From NCBI RefSeq assembly GCF_030129945.1, contig NZ_JARRAF010000010.1:62001-126000 (forward strand): 64,000 nucleotides of DNA. Direction: 5' to 3'. The position numbers and the translations under genes were made by a program. Origin of the DNA: Parachitinimonas caeni. Lineage in GTDB: Bacteria; Pseudomonadota; Gammaproteobacteria; Burkholderiales; Chitinimonadaceae. Of this stretch, positions 13,926 through 23,613 are shown piece after piece. Under the pieces are notes generated by a model. It saw only the letters and a program-made list of their open reading frames with translations, ran no database searches and was not told where the DNA came from. Each line of letters begins with the position of its first letter. The stretch's first letter is position 1.

Positions 13926-16900
13926 ATGAGCAACCGCGAATTCCGCTTATCGATCCGCATCACCGCCGATGGCAAGGTTGCGACCAATGAAGCCAACCGG
14001 GTCGGCGCCTCGTTTGACCAGCTCGGCGCCAACGCCCGTCAGGCGGGACAAGCGGCTGGTGCGGGCCTCGGGCAGGCCAGCCAGAGTGCCGGCCAGCTCG
14101 GGGCGGCGGCGCAGGGGGTGCTGGCACAGGTCGGCCAATTGGGGCCGGCACTACAGCAATCCGGGCTGGCGGCCGCCAATGGGCTGGGGGCGGTCAATAC
14201 CCCCTTGCAACAGCTGGGGCAACACACCGAATCCGCTCGCCTCGGTTTTGCCCGCTTTGGCGAGGCTGGCCAGAACGCTGGCCGGGCCATCAGTGTGGGA
14301 TTGGGCGGCGCGGTGGCCGGGGTGTTGCCGCCGGTGCAGCAACTCGGCAACGGCTTCAATCTGCTGACCAGCCGGGTACAACAGGCTGGCCAGCAAGCGG
14401 CGGCAGGGCTGGGTCAGATCGGGCCGGCCAGTCAGAATGCGGCGCAAAGCTTGCTGAATCTGGGACAACTGGGGCCGATGGCCGGCCAGTTGATCAGTAG
14501 CGGTGTCGGCGCGGCCAGTAATAGCCTGCAACAGTTCGCCCTGCAATCCCAAACCGCCCGCCTCAGCTTTGCCGGTTTCGGCGAGGCTGGCCAGCAGGTC
14601 GGCCGGGCCGTCAATGTCGGGCTGGGTGGAGCGGCGGCTGGGGTGCAGCAGCTGTTGGGCCAAAGCCAGCTGGTGCGCACCAGTCTGGTCAGCCTCGGCG
14701 ATAGCGGCGACGCCGCTGGCCGTCGGCTGAACGCCGGGCTGGGTCAGTCAGGTTACGGCATCCGCCAACTCGGACAGTCACTGCAACCCATTACCGTGGC
14801 CTTGAATGGCATCGGTAACGGCGCAGTGCAGACCGGTGCCCAGCTGCGCCAGCTCGGCGCCGGTCCGACCGCTGATGAATTGCGCCGCCTGGCCGACGCC
14901 AGCCGCCGGGCCCGAGAAGCCGGCGACCAGTTTCTGCAGACGCTGCAGCAGGAAGTGCAGGCCATCGGCAAAACCCGCCACGAATTGCTGCAGTTGAAAG
15001 CGGCGCAACTCGGGGTGGCCAATGCGGCCGGGCCGATGATTGCCCAGCTGAAAGCCGCTGAAGAGGCCAAACAACGCTTGATCAATGTCGGGGGGCGCGC
15101 TGGGGCGGCACTCAACGGGTTGGCGGGTGCGATGCAGTCAGTTTATGCCAGCGGCTCAGCCCTGGCTGGCATGGCGCTGATCGGTGGGCTGGCAGCGATT
15201 GGCCATGCCGCGCTGGAGGCCCAGATTCAGGTCGATAAGCTGCGGGCCGGTCTGCTGTTCAGCAATAGCGGTAGCAGCGTGGCTGCTGGCCGCGATCTGG
15301 AATACCTGCGTGTCACCGCGAATAAACTGGGTCTGGAGTTCACCAGCACCTCGGCCAGTTATATGAAACTGGCCGCCGCCAGTCGCGGCACTTCCTTAGA
15401 GGGCCAGAAAACCCGCGACATCTTCGAGTCCGTGGCCAAAGCTTCCAGCGTCATGGGCTTGTCGGCGGTCGAAACCGAGGGCGCCTTGCTCGCCATCAGC
15501 CAGATGATCAGCAAGGGCAGCGTGCAGGCGGAAGAATTGCGCGGCCAGCTCGGCGAACGCCTACCGGGGGCGTTTCAAATCGCATCCAGAGCGATGGGGG
15601 TGTCAACCTCCGCACTCAGCAAGATGCTGGAACAAGGTCAGGTGATTTCCGACGACTTCCTGCCCAAGTTTGCCCAGCAGCTGAAGACCGAACTTGGCGA
15701 CGCGGCCGAGCAGGCCGGCGACCGGGCACAGGCTGTCGTCAATCGCCTGGCGAATTCGTGGCATGAATTCAAGGTCTCGGTGGCCGAAAGCGGCGTGGCC
15801 AAGGTCGTTTTGGCCGAAGTCGAAGGCGCCTCGGCCGCCATGACCCTCTTCAATGAAGCGGCCGAAGCCTCGCGCAAGGCCGGTCATAACGGCCTGGTGC
15901 AGTTCGGTGCCGGCGTCGCGGATCTGGGCCTGTCGCTGGTCGAAGCCATCGGCCTGTTTGATGTTTTCGGCTTCGGTCTGGATACGCTCAGCCTCAAGTC
16001 CGGCCCGACGGCGGCCGAGCTGAAGAAAGTTACCGATGAGCTGCAAGCGCAAGAAGCCGCACAGAAGGAAATCGCCCGGCTGGCGGCCCGGTCGCGCGAT
16101 GAGGGCTATGTTGGTACTTATGGTGTCAAAAGCCGCGAAGCGTCGGACAAATGGGCGCATAACCATCGGACCAAGCAGGAAATCGCAGCGGATGATTTTG
16201 CCCTCCAGCGCAAATGGCACGACGACGGCATCATCAGCGATGCCGAGCATCAGCGCCGCATTCAGCTGATCCGAGAAAAAAGTCAGGACAAGGGCGCCAT
16301 CCGCTCGGCGGGTAAAGATCAATATCAAGCCCTGCTGCAACAGCAGGACAGTGCCGAGAAGCAAGCCCGTGAATCCCTGCAACGGCAGACCCGCGAACTT
16401 GATAACCAGCTGAAGCGGCGGCAGATCAGCTATCGCGACTATTACGCCAGCCTTAAAACCGCCACCGAAGCCACATCCGCCAAACAAATTGATGCGGGTC
16501 TGATCAAGCTGAATGCAGCCAAAGCCAAGCACGACAAGTCCGACCTCGCCAAGTTTGAAGGCGAACTGAACCGGCTGCGGGCCGAGCGCGACGATAAGCT
16601 GGCCCAGTACGACGACGACCTGCAGACCAAGATCCAGCAGACCAGCGAGCAGTTTCAGCGGCTCACCGAGTCAGCGCAGATTGAGGCTTTGAAAGGTCAG
16701 GGCCAATTGGTCGAGGCGGAACGGCTCAAACTGACGCAAGAATTGACGGCCCTGCAACGCGAGATCAGCCGGCTGGGCACTGAAAATGCTCAGCAGCTGT
16801 TGTCCCAATTTGACCAGTACAAACAAACCCGCCTGGATAAAGCTCAGATCGAAGAATGGGCCGCCAGTGGCAAGGCCGCGCTGGCCGAGTTCGATGACGC

Positions 16901-19900
16901 CATTGCCCTGGCGCGCAAGCGCAATCCCGGCGGGATTTGGGGCAATCAGCGCGAAATTGAAGTCGAACTGCAGTTGCAACGGCAATACGCCGAAACCGTG
17001 CTGACCGATCTGCAACGTGCCCGCGAGAAAGCCGTCCAGTCCGGACTCAAAGCCGAAGCCCGCGTCCTCGATAACCAGATCCGCGATGCTCAGGCCAAGC
17101 TGGAAGAAATCCCGGAGACCCTGAAAAAGCGCAATGAAGAGCTGAGCCGCAGTGTCAGTGATGCCCTGATGCGGGGCTTTGAGGCGGGTGGTAACTATGG
17201 CGAAGCCTTTGCCGAAACCCTAAAAAACCAGATCAATAGCCTGGTATTGCGGCCACAGGTTGAAGCCCTGGTGAATCTGGTGATGCAGCCAGGCCAGCAA
17301 GGCGCCGGCAATGGCCAGGGCAATGCAGGTGGTCTGGACTTTGGCCAGCTGTTCAACTTCGGCAAGTCATTCTTTGGTTCCGGCTCTTCGGCTGATACGT
17401 CATCGGTCAAAGGCAATGCTTGGAGCTATGGGCCGGGCAACGCCGGCGACTTTGGCTCAGGCGGCTATAGCCTGGGTGGCAGTTATAGCGGCGGCAGTGC
17501 GATGGGCGGCATCGATAGCAGTATGTCGCCGGTCGCTGCCGATTACCTTGGGGGTAGCAGTAGCAGCGGTCTGGGCGCCATGGCGGGTGGCGACATGATG
17601 AGCAGCGGCGCCAGCAGTGGTGGCGGCATGTCATCGGGCCCGTGGGCGGCCATTGCCGGCATGATTGGCTCGGCGGCTTCCAAGGACAAGAGCAAGTCGC
17701 AAAGCGCTGGCCAGGGTGCCGCCATGGGCATGCAGATGGGCATGCAAACGGGCAACCCGTATATAGCGGTTGCCGCTGCTATTGCCGGCTGGATTGCGGG
17801 CGGCGGGCTGGAGGATGGGCTGGCCGAGCGGAAAGCCCAGCTCAAGACTGGCAGCGCCAGCGACTTTGCCCCCGGTAGTTATCAAAAGGCGGCGGGCCTG
17901 CGCAACACGGCGCTGGGCACCGTCGGCATCGTCCATGATGAATGGTTCAGTGATCAGGAGATGGGGCCGGCGCTGACGGCGTTCATGGACTCGTTCAAGA
18001 CCATGGACGATGCGGTGGCTGCCAGCCTCGGCTTGAAGGGCAAAGCTCTGGACGACGTCAAGTCCGCTGTCGCGGGCACCAGCCAGCAATACGACTTCGG
18101 CACCGAGCATGATCAGCTCAGTACTCGCCTGGTCGAGTCTTATAAAGACCGCTATAGCGCTGTACTGGATTTGCAGGGGAAAGCCTGGGGCGACTTCATC
18201 CGACAGTTCAGCGGCGAAGCCAAAGACTTCCCGGCCACGCTGGAGGCCGTCAGCAAGGCGGCCGCGCTGTTCAATCAACCCGGACAAATCAAGCGGGTAT
18301 TTGGCCAGGAGGCCCAGCTTGACGACTTCAATGCCCTGGGACAGAACGGCGAGAAGGTGTACGAGACAGTCAATCGCCTGGCCACCACTTTTGCTGCCAC
18401 CGATGCCGCGATTGCGCTTTACGGCAAAGACTACGCAGACACGGTGCAGAAGCTCGGCTTGGCTACCGCGTCGGCGCGTCAACAGCTAGTGGACATGGCC
18501 GGTGGGGCTGACAAGCTGAGCGCCAGCATTGCTGGCTATCAAAACGACTTCCTGCCCGCTGCTGACAAAACCCGCACCCAGATCGGGCTGCTGGCCAAGC
18601 AAGTGGAAAACCTCGGCGCGCCATTGCCAAAGTCCGCCGCCGACTTCCGGGCCATGGTCGGTGCTCTGGATTTGAATAGCGAAGCCGGCCGCAAACAGTT
18701 CTCGGTGCTGATGCAAGCCGAGGGCGCGGTTAAAGCGTATACCGATGCGGTCAGCGAACAGACCAAGCAATGGGCCGGTTGGAATGCCGACGATGCCGGC
18801 AAAGCCTGGCAGGACGCCATCCTCAATGCGGACAGCGCCGCCGAGGCCGGCAAGCAATACGCCGGGGCCTTTGGCGACGCCTTCACCGGCGCCCTGACTG
18901 GCCAGGTGTCGCAACAGGTCGGCCAGCTGGTGATGGATCAGATCATCCAGCCGCAGATCAATGCCGCCTTGATGCAAGCGTCCACGGTCGCAACCGGCGG
19001 GACCGTGGCCGGTGTTGCCATGCAGACGGGCGGTACCCAAGCCGGCACTAGCCTCAGCAACGCCGTTGGGGTGGTCAAGCAGTACCTGACCGCTATGTCT
19101 GGCGTGTTGTCGAACCCGGAAATCAAGCAGGCCCTTAAAGACATTCAACCCGCCCTGGCCGAAATCGGCAGCCTCGGCTTTGAATTCGCCCGGCAGTTGC
19201 CCGGCAAAACGGGCATTCAACGCAGCCCCAAAGATCCCAGTAAAGACGCCGACAAGGCTGCGGAAGAGGCGCGCAAACGGGCTGAAGACTTGGCCGAGTT
19301 TCTACGTGACATTGACCGCGAGCTGGTGAGCATTGGCCGGTCTGATACAGCTACCAAGCTCGCCGAAATTAATAAGTCGCTGGATGACAACATCGCCAAG
19401 CTCAAAGAGCTGGGCGGTACCTCGGCCGCGAACATGGCAAAACTGCAGCGGCTGCAGGCGGCCCAGGTTGAGCAATTAGCGGTAGACGTGTGGAAACGTT
19501 CGCAGGCGGCGCTGGGTAATAACAATGCACTAATGGCGCGAGAATTGGCATTGAGCGGCCAGGCTAGCCAAGCCGCGTATGCCGGCGCTGCCAAGTCGTT
19601 TGGTTTCGATACGGCCGGGCTAGATGCTTGGCTCAAAGCCACCGGCCAGACGCTTGAACAAGCAGCGGTTAGCTATTGGGGCGCGATGAGCGACGCGCAG
19701 CGCCAAGCTGTGGTATTGGCGGTCGATGCCAAAGCCGCTTACATCGAGACGGTACGCAGCCAGTTCGATGCCCAAGCCGAAGCCGCCCAAGCCCTTGAGC
19801 GCGACTTGAACAATCTGCGGGCGTTATCAAGTGGCATCAGCGACGACATTGCCAACATCCAGATTGAGGCCGGCCAACTCAATAAACAGCAGTATTTAGG

Positions 19901-21161
19901 TAGCCAGATTGCCACTGGCTGGGAAAAACTCGGCCAGCTCTATAGCGCGGGCGCCGGCATCGATGAACAGATTGCGCAAGCGGACAAACTGAAGTCGCTG
20001 ATTCTCGACCGCTACCGGGTCGAACTCGAAGCCGAGCAAAAGCGCCTGGAATCGGCTCGCGAGTTTGGCGACTATCTGAAGTCGCTCAAGGTCAGCGACA
20101 AATCCAACAAAACCGTTTCCGAACGGCTGGCTGAATCAGACAAGCAACTGGCCGAAGCCGCCGCCAAAGCCAATGGCACAGGTGACGAGGCCGGCAAGGC
20201 TCGCGCCAAACTCACCCAGTTAAGCGATCAATACCTTGAGCTGGCACGGCAACGCTACGGTTCCGGCACCGGCTACGATGCGGCGCTGTCGCATGTCCAA
20301 ACGCTGATTGGCCCGCTAGCCGACTCGGGCGACCTGAAAGCCCGTGAGCTGGCACAACAAACCGCCATCGCTGAGCGGGCCAAGCAAGCGGTCGGCGAGT
20401 TGCAAACCCTGCAGCGCAGTGTGGACGGGGTGCGGGGCATTACGGCTGGCAAATTCGACATCGCCAATACCCGGCTGCGGGATATTCACGATCAGCTCGG
20501 CAAGCTGGGTGTGGATATGACGGCGAGCCTGCAGAGCCTGTCGAGCGAGCTGCGCAACGCGATTACCGGCAGCGTGGCCAACCGGCCGCCAGCGGGTACC
20601 GTTGGCAACAGCGGCACCGTTGGTGGTGTCAGTCAGGGGCGCGACAGCCTGCGTGACGCGGCGCTGGCCAACCAAGTCAGAGCCGGTGACCTCGACGGCG
20701 CCCTGCGGGCCGCCGTCGGTCTGGGTTACAACGTGAACGACATGCTAGCGGTAGCAAAGCTGGTGGACCCCAAGAGCACGCTGACCAGCGCACAACTGGC
20801 GCAACTGGCGCGAGAACGCGGCATCCCCGGCTTTGCCGTCGGCACCAATCATGTGCCATCCGACATGATTGCGCTGATTCATCAGGGTGAACGGATTGTG
20901 CCGGCGGCCGATAACCGCGAACTACTGGCGCAGTTGCGCGACAGGAATTCGCTGGTGCCCTTGCTGGAACGACTGATTACCGCCGTTGAGCAGACCAACA
21001 AGACCCTGGCGGCCTCCCGATCCGATCAACGCAATGGCGACTTGGCCAACGTCGAAGCCACGCTTGACGCGGCCAGCAATGTAATAGAAGCCCTCACCAA
21101 AGCCAGCCGCGACGCGACCTATCAGACGGCCAGGGCATTGGAAGCCGGGAGGCGCGCATGA
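13926..21161 (+). CDS. Tape measure protein (2411 residues)
   Basis: The largest gene of the window sets tail length and helps DNA cross the host membrane. Its first 300 residues are Gln/Gly/Ala-rich and contain related units: GFARFGEAGQNAGRAISVGLGG from about residue 107 recurs as SFAGFGEAGQQVGRAVNVGLGG about 107 residues later, with a weaker third unit after that. Then comes the tape measure N-domain (about 415-600: SASYMKLAAASRGT, SKGSVQAEELRGQLGERLPGA), long coiled-coil stretches, a Gly/Ser-rich middle (about 1110-1240) followed by hydrophobic GNPYIAVAAAIAGWIAGGGL, more coiled coil, and a C-terminal part. In lambda 853 residues give a tail of about 135 nm, so this length suggests a tail well over 300 nm if the same ratio holds. 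The stop overlaps the next start. Confidence 0.93.
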   Translation: MSNREFRLSIRITADGKVATNEANRVGASFDQLGANARQAGQAAGAGLGQASQSAGQLGAAAQGVLAQVGQLGPALQQSGLAAANGLGAVNTPLQQLGQHTESARLGFARFGEAGQNAGRAISVGLGGAVAGVLPPVQQLGNGFNLLTSRVQQAGQQAAAGLGQIGPASQNAAQSLLNLGQLGPMAGQLISSGVGAASNSLQQFALQSQTARLSFAGFGEAGQQVGRAVNVGLGGAAAGVQQLLGQSQLVRTSLVSLGDSGDAAGRRLNAGLGQSGYGIRQLGQSLQPITVALNGIGNGAVQTGAQLRQLGAGPTADELRRLADASRRAREAGDQFLQTLQQEVQAIGKTRHELLQLKAAQLGVANAAGPMIAQLKAAEEAKQRLINVGGRAGAALNGLAGAMQSVYASGSALAGMALIGGLAAIGHAALEAQIQVDKLRAGLLFSNSGSSVAAGRDLEYLRVTANKLGLEFTSTSASYMKLAAASRGTSLEGQKTRDIFESVAKASSVMGLSAVETEGALLAISQMISKGSVQAEELRGQLGERLPGAFQIASRAMGVSTSALSKMLEQGQVISDDFLPKFAQQLKTELGDAAEQAGDRAQAVVNRLANSWHEFKVSVAESGVAKVVLAEVEGASAAMTLFNEAAEASRKAGHNGLVQFGAGVADLGLSLVEAIGLFDVFGFGLDTLSLKSGPTAAELKKVTDELQAQEAAQKEIARLAARSRDEGYVGTYGVKSREASDKWAHNHRTKQEIAADDFALQRKWHDDGIISDAEHQRRIQLIREKSQDKGAIRSAGKDQYQALLQQQDSAEKQARESLQRQTRELDNQLKRRQISYRDYYASLKTATEATSAKQIDAGLIKLNAAKAKHDKSDLAKFEGELNRLRAERDDKLAQYDDDLQTKIQQTSEQFQRLTESAQIEALKGQGQLVEAERLKLTQELTALQREISRLGTENAQQLLSQFDQYKQTRLDKAQIEEWAASGKAALAEFDDAIALARKRNPGGIWGNQREIEVELQLQRQYAETVLTDLQRAREKAVQSGLKAEARVLDNQIRDAQAKLEEIPETLKKRNEELSRSVSDALMRGFEAGGNYGEAFAETLKNQINSLVLRPQVEALVNLVMQPGQQGAGNGQGNAGGLDFGQLFNFGKSFFGSGSSADTSSVKGNAWSYGPGNAGDFGSGGYSLGGSYSGGSAMGGIDSSMSPVAADYLGGSSSSGLGAMAGGDMMSSGASSGGGMSSGPWAAIAGMIGSAASKDKSKSQSAGQGAAMGMQMGMQTGNPYIAVAAAIAGWIAGGGLEDGLAERKAQLKTGSASDFAPGSYQKAAGLRNTALGTVGIVHDEWFSDQEMGPALTAFMDSFKTMDDAVAASLGLKGKALDDVKSAVAGTSQQYDFGTEHDQLSTRLVESYKDRYSAVLDLQGKAWGDFIRQFSGEAKDFPATLEAVSKAAALFNQPGQIKRVFGQEAQLDDFNALGQNGEKVYETVNRLATTFAATDAAIALYGKDYADTVQKLGLATASARQQLVDMAGGADKLSASIAGYQNDFLPAADKTRTQIGLLAKQVENLGAPLPKSAADFRAMVGALDLNSEAGRKQFSVLMQAEGAVKAYTDAVSEQTKQWAGWNADDAGKAWQDAILNADSAAEAGKQYAGAFGDAFTGALTGQVSQQVGQLVMDQIIQPQINAALMQASTVATGGTVAGVAMQTGGTQAGTSLSNAVGVVKQYLTAMSGVLSNPEIKQALKDIQPALAEIGSLGFEFARQLPGKTGIQRSPKDPSKDADKAAEEARKRAEDLAEFLRDIDRELVSIGRSDTATKLAEINKSLDDNIAKLKELGGTSAANMAKLQRLQAAQVEQLAVDVWKRSQAALGNNNALMARELALSGQASQAAYAGAAKSFGFDTAGLDAWLKATGQTLEQAAVSYWGAMSDAQRQAVVLAVDAKAAYIETVRSQFDAQAEAAQALERDLNNLRALSSGISDDIANIQIEAGQLNKQQYLGSQIATGWEKLGQLYSAGAGIDEQIAQADKLKSLILDRYRVELEAEQKRLESAREFGDYLKSLKVSDKSNKTVSERLAESDKQLAEAAAKANGTGDEAGKARAKLTQLSDQYLELARQRYGSGTGYDAALSHVQTLIGPLADSGDLKARELAQQTAIAERAKQAVGELQTLQRSVDGVRGITAGKFDIANTRLRDIHDQLGKLGVDMTASLQSLSSELRNAITGSVANRPPAGTVGNSGTVGGVSQGRDSLRDAALANQVRAGDLDGALRAAVGLGYNVNDMLAVAKLVDPKSTLTSAQLAQLARERGIPGFAVGTNHVPSDMIALIHQGERIVPAADNRELLAQLRDRNSLVPLLERLITAVEQTNKTLAASRSDQRNGDLANVEATLDAASNVIEALTKASRDATYQTARALEAGRRA

Positions 21162-22780
21162 ACGATGCTGAGTTTCTGGCCTGGCTGCGGTCCGGCGCCC
21201 GCCGCGTGGTCTTGATTGAAGCCCGGCCGTTTGATGGCCAGGCCGAGCACCCGATCTATCTGAGTCAGGGCGGCTATACCTCCGGCCCAGCTGACATCCC
21301 ACCCAACCAACCGTATGCCGATCTAGCGACCGTGCCGCGCTTCAAGGGCGAACTCGGCGACAGTCTGGACGGGGTGGCCGTGCCGGCCTGGGGCGATATT
21401 GAAGTCCTCAACGCCTTGGGCGAGTTCGACCACTGGCTGGGCTGGAGTTGGGACAAGCGGCCAGTCGCGCTCTACGTCGGCGCGCCGGACTGGCCGCGTG
21501 CTGCATTCCGGCCGGTGCTGGTCGGCGTGCTGACCGATATTGCCGTCAAGGACGGCGCAACCCTGACCCTGAAGATTGCCGACCGTCAGCAGCTGTTCAA
21601 TACCCCGGTGTCCACCCGCAGTCTGGCCGACCCGGAACCGCTGGGCGGCTTGGTCTGGCAGATTCTCGGCGGGGAGCCAGTGACCAGTATCGACGCCGTG
21701 GATGATGACGGCCGGCTGGTGTCGTTTGCCGCCGAGCCGGCGCTTGGCAGATTCAGCCTGGCTGCGCCACCAGTCGGCCGGCTCAATGTGCGGTTTACGG
21801 GTGGCAATGCTAGCGGCGGCACGCTGTTACCGATTCCGCTCGGCGCCGTGTTCAACGTCACACCCCCGCTACTGAATGGCGGACTGCACCGCTATCTGCT
21901 GGCCGATGGCCCGGTGCAGGCCGTCACCGCCTGCCGTGACGACGGCGCGCCGCTGCCGTTCACCCTCGATGCCGCTAACGGTCGGCTGACCTTGAATAGT
22001 GCGCCCACCGGCACTTTCACCCTCGACTTGCAGGGCCGCACCGATAACGGCCCATGGCCACATACCGTGGCCAGCCTCAGCCGCTTTCTGCTGCAACGCT
22101 ATGCCGGTCTCACCGATGCCGAGCTGGACCTGGCCAGTTTTGCCCGACTTGACACCGATTGCCCGCAGACCGTCGGTATCTGGCTGGCCGACCGTACCAA
22201 TCTGCTGGATGTGCTGGATAGCCTGTTGCGCTCGGTCGGTGCCTGGCTGTGGCCGGACCGCAACGGCCGGGTACGGGTCGGCCGATTGATGGCGCCAACC
22301 CAGGCCAGCCTGCAGCTTGGCCCCGATGATCTGGACGCCCGCCGCGAGCTGCGCTTACTGCGCCGCCGGCTGCCGGCGCGCTCGGTCAGCCTGCGTTATC
22401 GCCACAACTATCAGCCTTTAACCAATGTGCGCGAGGCCACCCCCGATGCGGATAAAGCGGCCCTGCGCCAAGCCTGGCAACGGCTGCCCTTGAGGCAAAG
22501 CACGCCGTACCAAGGGGCCGAAGACCTTGAACCGGAAACCTGTTTGATGAACATCCACGACGCCCGCACCGAGGCGGCCCGCCGTTTACTGGCCCGGCGT
22601 GGGGTGCAAAGCGTGTGGGAGTTGCCCACCTTACTGGCACCGCTGACCATGCAGATCGGCGATGCCGTCCAGTTCGGGGCTGTCCGCTATCTGGCCGGCC
22701 GCTTTGGGGTCGTAGTCGGCATTGATGAAGCCCTGACCGATAACCAGACCACGCTGCAAGTATGGGTGCCGCATGAGTAA
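21158..22780 (+). CDS. Phage tail tip / baseplate hub-like protein
   Basis: This 540-residue protein follows the tape measure gene with a 4-base overlap, the position of distal tail and hub proteins. It begins with a DUF-type tail module (AEFLAWLRSGARRVVLIEARPFDG, PIYLSQGGYTSGP) of the sort found in transposable siphophages. It continues through VLTDIAVKDGATLTLKIADRQQLF and ends in a hub-like region with RNGRVRVGRLMAP and VVGIDEALTDNQTTLQVWV. No enzyme motif is seen. The general role is inferred from position and these similarities. Confidence 0.65.
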   Translation: MNDAEFLAWLRSGARRVVLIEARPFDGQAEHPIYLSQGGYTSGPADIPPNQPYADLATVPRFKGELGDSLDGVAVPAWGDIEVLNALGEFDHWLGWSWDKRPVALYVGAPDWPRAAFRPVLVGVLTDIAVKDGATLTLKIADRQQLFNTPVSTRSLADPEPLGGLVWQILGGEPVTSIDAVDDDGRLVSFAAEPALGRFSLAAPPVGRLNVRFTGGNASGGTLLPIPLGAVFNVTPPLLNGGLHRYLLADGPVQAVTACRDDGAPLPFTLDAANGRLTLNSAPTGTFTLDLQGRTDNGPWPHTVASLSRFLLQRYAGLTDAELDLASFARLDTDCPQTVGIWLADRTNLLDVLDSLLRSVGAWLWPDRNGRVRVGRLMAPTQASLQLGPDDLDARRELRLLRRRLPARSVSLRYRHNYQPLTNVREATPDADKAALRQAWQRLPLRQSTPYQGAEDLEPETCLMNIHDARTEAARRLLARRGVQSVWELPTLLAPLTMQIGDAVQFGAVRYLAGRFGVVVGIDEALTDNQTTLQVWVPHE

Positions 22781-23612
22781 TTTCCGCCTGTTCCACGACC
22801 TGCCAACCCGGCATTACCACCAACTGAGCTCGATGCCGCCAGCGGTGCCCACACTGCCACTGGACAACCTGCTGAGCCCCGGCCGCGACAGCCGCACTCG
22901 CTGGTTATCCACCTCGGTCACTGTGCAATTTGCCTGGGACAGTGGCCGGGTGATTGATTCGGTGGCGGCGATTCGCGGCAACTGGTCTGCCGCCGCCACC
23001 TGGCAGCTCAAGCTGTGGCGCGATGCCGACCGCAGCCTGCTGGTGTACGACTCCGGCTCGCAGTCGGTCTATCCCCGCTTGGGCTGGGGCGAATTCGCCT
23101 GGGGCATAGCGCCGATTGGCGCCTCGGTCTACGACGGCTGGCCGCTCAAGTTCGGGGTTATGCAGTTTCCACCGCTGGGGGCGGTGGCCGGTGAACTGCG
23201 GTTTGACGACCCCGGCAACCCGGCTGGTTATCTGGAAATGGCGCGTTTGCTGATCGGCCTCAGCTACAGCCCCAGTCATAACGCCGACAGCCCGCAAGTC
23301 TACTGGCTGGACGATGCCAAGCAGGTACGGACCGCTGGCGGTTCGCTGGTCACCGTGTCAGCGGTCGAGCCCTATCGCCGGGGTGAACTCAGCTACAGCA
23401 GCCTGCCCGAGACCGACCGCGCCGCCCTGACTGAGCTGGCACGGCAACTCGGTGGCCGTGAAGACTGGTTCGGCCTGGTGTGGGATGGCGCAAAAGAAAG
23501 CCGGCTGCTGATGCACGGCGCGATTCACGCCAAGTTTGTGCAGCCGCCCAAGGCGATTCATCGCGCCCGCGATGCCTTTGATATTCCGACCTTCAGCTTT
23601 GAGGAGTGCTGA
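22773..23612 (+). CDS. Phage tail protein of unknown function
   Basis: The 279-residue product overlaps the previous gene by 8 bases and precedes the fibre gene. It is beta-rich, with many Trp and Gly residues (TWQLKLWRDADRSLLVYDSG, RLGWGEFAWGIAPIG), no signal peptide and no catalytic signature. Proteins of this kind are found in the tail tip region of D3112/B3-like phages. A small tip component is likely; I cannot be more specific. Confidence 0.55.
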   Translation: MSNFRLFHDLPTRHYHQLSSMPPAVPTLPLDNLLSPGRDSRTRWLSTSVTVQFAWDSGRVIDSVAAIRGNWSAAATWQLKLWRDADRSLLVYDSGSQSVYPRLGWGEFAWGIAPIGASVYDGWPLKFGVMQFPPLGAVAGELRFDDPGNPAGYLEMARLLIGLSYSPSHNADSPQVYWLDDAKQVRTAGGSLVTVSAVEPYRRGELSYSSLPETDRAALTELARQLGGREDWFGLVWDGAKESRLLMHGAIHAKFVQPPKAIHRARDAFDIPTFSFEEC

Positions 23613-23613
23613 G

